64,000 nt of DNA from Amycolatopsis umgeniensis. Its GTDB lineage: Bacteria > Actinomycetota > Actinomycetes > Mycobacteriales > Pseudonocardiaceae. Positions within the stretch are counted from its first letter, which is position 1. Each line of letters starts with the position of its first letter. The notes beneath the pieces were generated by a model. It made no database searches, was not told the origin of the DNA, and saw only the letters and a program-made list of their open reading frames with translations. The position numbers and the translations under genes were made by a program. Below are positions 61,944 through 64,000 of this stretch, piece after piece. The DNA is taken from the NCBI RefSeq assembly GCF_014205155.1, contig NZ_JACHMX010000001.1:3162001-3226000 (forward strand), in the 5' to 3' direction.

Positions 61944-62937
61944 GATCGCTCACCACCTCGTCGGCGAAGTGACAGGCGCTGACCCTGCCGAAACCGAGGG
62001 CGCGCAGGGCGGGCCGTTCGGACTCGCACCGGCTCTCCGCCCGGGGACAGCGCGGATGGAACGGACAACCGGACGGGACGTTCAACAGGCTCGGCGGCAG
62101 GCCCTTGATGGTCTCCAGCGTCTGCCCCTTGAGGTCGAGCCGCGGCAGCGAGGCCATCAGCGCCTCGGTGTAGGGATGCCCCGGCGAGCGGAACAACTCG
62201 GCGACGTCGGCCTGTTCGACGATCCGGCCCGCGTACATCACCGCGATCCGGTCGGCGACCTCGGCGACCACCGCGAGATCATGGGTGATCAGGATCAGCC
62301 CCATCCGCCGCTCGGCCTGGATCTCCGCCAGCAGGTCCATGATCTGGGCCTGCACGGTGACGTCGAGCGCGGTCGTCGGCTCGTCGGCGATCAGCAGATC
62401 CGGGTCGAGCGCGAGCGACATGGCGATCATCGCGCGCTGCCGCATCCCGCCGGAGAACTGGTGCGGGTACTCGCGGATCCGCCGGGCGGCGGCCGGGATA
62501 CGCACGATGTCGAGCAGTTCGATCGCCCGTTTACGAGCATCCTTTTTGGACATACCGAGCCGGACCCGCAGCTGCTCCTCGATCTGGAACCCCACGGTGA
62601 AAACGGGATTCAGCGCGGAGAGCGCGTCCTGGAAGATCATCGCGATCTCCCCGCCCCGCACCTCCCGCCGCCGTTCCTCGGTGGCGGTGAGCAGATCCTC
62701 GCCGCGGTAGCGGACGGCGCCACCGGTGACGACGGCGGGCGGACTGTCGAGGATTCCCATCACCGTCTGGGCGGTCACGCTCTTGCCCGAGCCCGATTCT
62801 CCCAGCACGGCAAGGGTTTCCCCGGCGTGCACGGAGTAGTCGACCCCGTTGAGCACGGTCGCGACACCGTCCGAGGTCCGGAACTCGACGTGGAGGTCTT
62901 CCACTTCCAGCAGTAGTTCGTCGGTCACGGCGATCAC
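61936..62937 (-). CDS. dppD: Peptide ABC transporter ATP-binding protein (DppD/OppD)
   Basis: 333 residues. Walker A GESGSGKSVTAQ, signature SGGMRQR, Walker B LLIADEPTTALD, His switch ITHDLA and the C-terminal cysteine extension GCPFHPRCPRAESRC. GTG 62937 overlaps the dppC stop by four bases; GTG 62928 is an alternative start. Confidence 0.95.
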   Translation of the reverse strand: MIAVTDELLLEVEDLHVEFRTSDGVATVLNGVDYSVHAGETLAVLGESGSGKSVTAQTVMGILDSPPAVVTGGAVRYRGEDLLTATEERRREVRGGEIAMIFQDALSALNPVFTVGFQIEEQLRVRLGMSKKDARKRAIELLDIVRIPAAARRIREYPHQFSGGMRQRAMIAMSLALDPDLLIADEPTTALDVTVQAQIMDLLAEIQAERRMGLILITHDLAVVAEVADRIAVMYAGRIVEQADVAELFRSPGHPYTEALMASLPRLDLKGQTLETIKGLPPSLLNVPSGCPFHPRCPRAESRCESERPALRALGFGRVSACHFADEVVSDRV

Positions 62938-63887
62938 CGGGCCTTCGGGTCGAGGGCGTCGCGGATCCCGTCACCGAGCATGACGAACGCGAGCACGGTG
63001 ATGGTGACGAACCCGGCCGGGAACAACAGCATGTGCGGATTCACCCGGAAGTAGTCCCGTGCGTCGCTGATCATCACGCCCCACGAAACGACCGGTGGCC
63101 GCACGCCGACGCCGAGGTAGGCCAACGTCGCCTCCGCGCCGATGAACGCGCCGAGCGCGATGGTCCCGTAGACCAGCACCGGGGCGACCGTGTTGGGCAG
63201 CAGGTGCCGGAACACGATGCGCGGGGTGCTGGCGCCGAGCCCGCGCGCGGCCTTGACGTAGTCGAGCTGCTTGGCCACCAGCGTCGCCGACCGCATGATG
63301 CGCATCGCCACCGGCCAGCTCAGCGCCGCGATCGAAACGACCACCTGCACGATGATGGTGACCGCGCCGGGGTTCGTACCGGGGGCGTTGAACGTCGTCA
63401 GGATGACGATGGCGCCGAGCACGAACGGCAGTGCCGCGAAGATGTCGCCGATCCGGGAGAACAGGCTGTCGACGAGGCGGCCGTAGTACCCGGCGATGAT
63501 CCCGACGATCGAGCCGATCAGGATCGTCAGCACCGTCGCGAAGACACCGACGAGCAGCGACGCCCGCGCGCCGTGGATGGTCCGCGCGTAGACGTCGTAA
63601 CCCTGGTTGTCGTAACCGAACCAGGCGTCCGCGGACGGTCCTTCGTTGGCGTGGGTCAGATCGCTGAACCCGGCCGGACGGGAGCTGAACAGGTCGGGCG
63701 CGATCGCGACGAGCACCACGAACACGATGATGACGGCGGAAATGAGGAAGGATGGCCTGCGGCGCAACGTCCGCCAGGCGTCGCCGCCGAGACTGCGCGG
63801 CTTGTGCGCCACCGCGGAATCATCGGCGACGCCTGCGGCCGCGACGTCCACAGAGGACACACCACCGGCCACGTTCGGGTCAGTCAT
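62934..63887 (-). CDS. dppC: Peptide ABC transporter permease (DppC/OppC)
   Basis: 317 residues from ATG 63887, with GAGGATCC upstream. A cytoplasmic tail, an OppC_N helix (FLISAVIIVFVVLVAIAPDLF), five more helices and the EAA loop region (ATLVAKQLDYVKAARGLGASTPRIVFRHLLPN, quoted in part). The start overlaps the dppB stop by eight bases. Confidence 0.95.
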   Translation of the reverse strand: MTDPNVAGGVSSVDVAAAGVADDSAVAHKPRSLGGDAWRTLRRRPSFLISAVIIVFVVLVAIAPDLFSSRPAGFSDLTHANEGPSADAWFGYDNQGYDVYARTIHGARASLLVGVFATVLTILIGSIVGIIAGYYGRLVDSLFSRIGDIFAALPFVLGAIVILTTFNAPGTNPGAVTIIVQVVVSIAALSWPVAMRIMRSATLVAKQLDYVKAARGLGASTPRIVFRHLLPNTVAPVLVYGTIALGAFIGAEATLAYLGVGVRPPVVSWGVMISDARDYFRVNPHMLLFPAGFVTITVLAFVMLGDGIRDALDPKAR

Positions 63888-64000
63888 AACGGATCCTCGG
63901 GTCGAGAACGGCATAGAGCAGGTCGACGGTGAGACTCACCAGCAGGTAGACCATCACCAGCAGGACGACGACGCCGGTGACGGTGGCGCCCTCCCGGTTC
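63880..64000 (-). CDS. dppB: Peptide ABC transporter permease (DppB/OppB), C-terminal fragment
   Basis: Forty bases-by-three of the reading frame enter from the right edge and read NREGATVTGVVVLLVMVYLL, then VSLTVDLLYAVLDPRIRYD and stop at 63880-63882. A last transmembrane helix followed by LDPRIRY is the standard DppB ending. The stop overlaps the dppC start, so the operon order is dppB-dppC-dppD-dppF. The rest of the gene and any binding protein lie beyond the window. Confidence 0.9.
   Translation of the reverse strand, partial: NREGATVTGVVVLLVMVYLLVSLTVDLLYAVLDPRIRYD

Overview
The window is high-GC actinobacterial DNA, most likely from Amycolatopsis or a close relative in the Pseudonocardiales. 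The evidence is the strong GC bias, many GTG starts and leaderless-looking starts, DinB-fold proteins of the mycothiol-dependent type, WXG100-type secretion substrates, an MmpS-type protein, and gene order. The order fadA-type thiolase, cbs, proline-rich membrane proteins, metB, greA, DUF4307 matches, in order and orientation, the fadA3-cbs-pra-metB-greA-Rv1081c block that I know from Mycobacterium tuberculosis (family knowledge, not searched here). In this window about 10 kb separates metB from greA.

Layout. 1-0.9 kb: end of a DUF4307 gene and greA. 0.9-3.5 kb: an MBL-fold hydrolase, an Lrp/AsnC regulator and hpd (tyrosine catabolism). 3.8-10.5 kb: a secretion/toxin locus with a YbaB-type protein, an EspC-like secretion protein, a 1330-residue polymorphic toxin with a C-terminal nuclease domain and three consecutive YezG-type immunity paralogues. 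11-18.5 kb: metB, four Pro/Gly/Gln-rich or small membrane proteins, cbs and a thiolase (reverse transsulfuration core). 18.8-25.9 kb: a drug-efflux MFS pump, a YeeE/YedE sulfur-compound transporter, an LppU-like protein, a Bax-inhibitor-1 protein, and a SpaA-like surface protein paired with a class F sortase. 26-31.8 kb: a two-domain fatty acyl-CoA reductase-like SDR, a long coiled-coil DivIVA-like protein, an amidase and a MerR-controlled old yellow enzyme. 32-45.9 kb: an ArsR/AHSA1-type unit, a NagZ-like lipoprotein, a secreted esterase, a TetR-P450 operon, a phosphatase, DinB-fold proteins, a metal-type MerR followed by a 17-residue cysteine-rich peptide, an acyl-CoA dehydrogenase, an MmpS-like protein, a two-component system and an alpha/beta hydrolase.

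46-50.4 kb is a visibly lower-GC, decayed stretch: a lytic-transglycosylase-like pseudogene split over three frames, a frameshifted trypsin-like protease, an SpdB-like transfer protein, and a 74-nt tRNA with a UAA anticodon at the right edge. I read it as the remnant of an integrative conjugative element. 50.4-64 kb returns to ordinary chromosome: a SLATT-type membrane protein, type II NADH dehydrogenase, an endonuclease V - uracil-DNA glycosylase pair, an S10 peptidase, a methyltransferase coupled to an 878-residue HAD-type protein, a secreted subtilase, and a dpp-type peptide ABC transporter running off the right end.

Across the window many genes end in long perfect hairpins. Several share the same arm sequence, and in a number of them each arm is itself nearly palindromic. 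The most unusual small feature is the 17-residue, five-cysteine peptide behind the metal-type MerR regulator.
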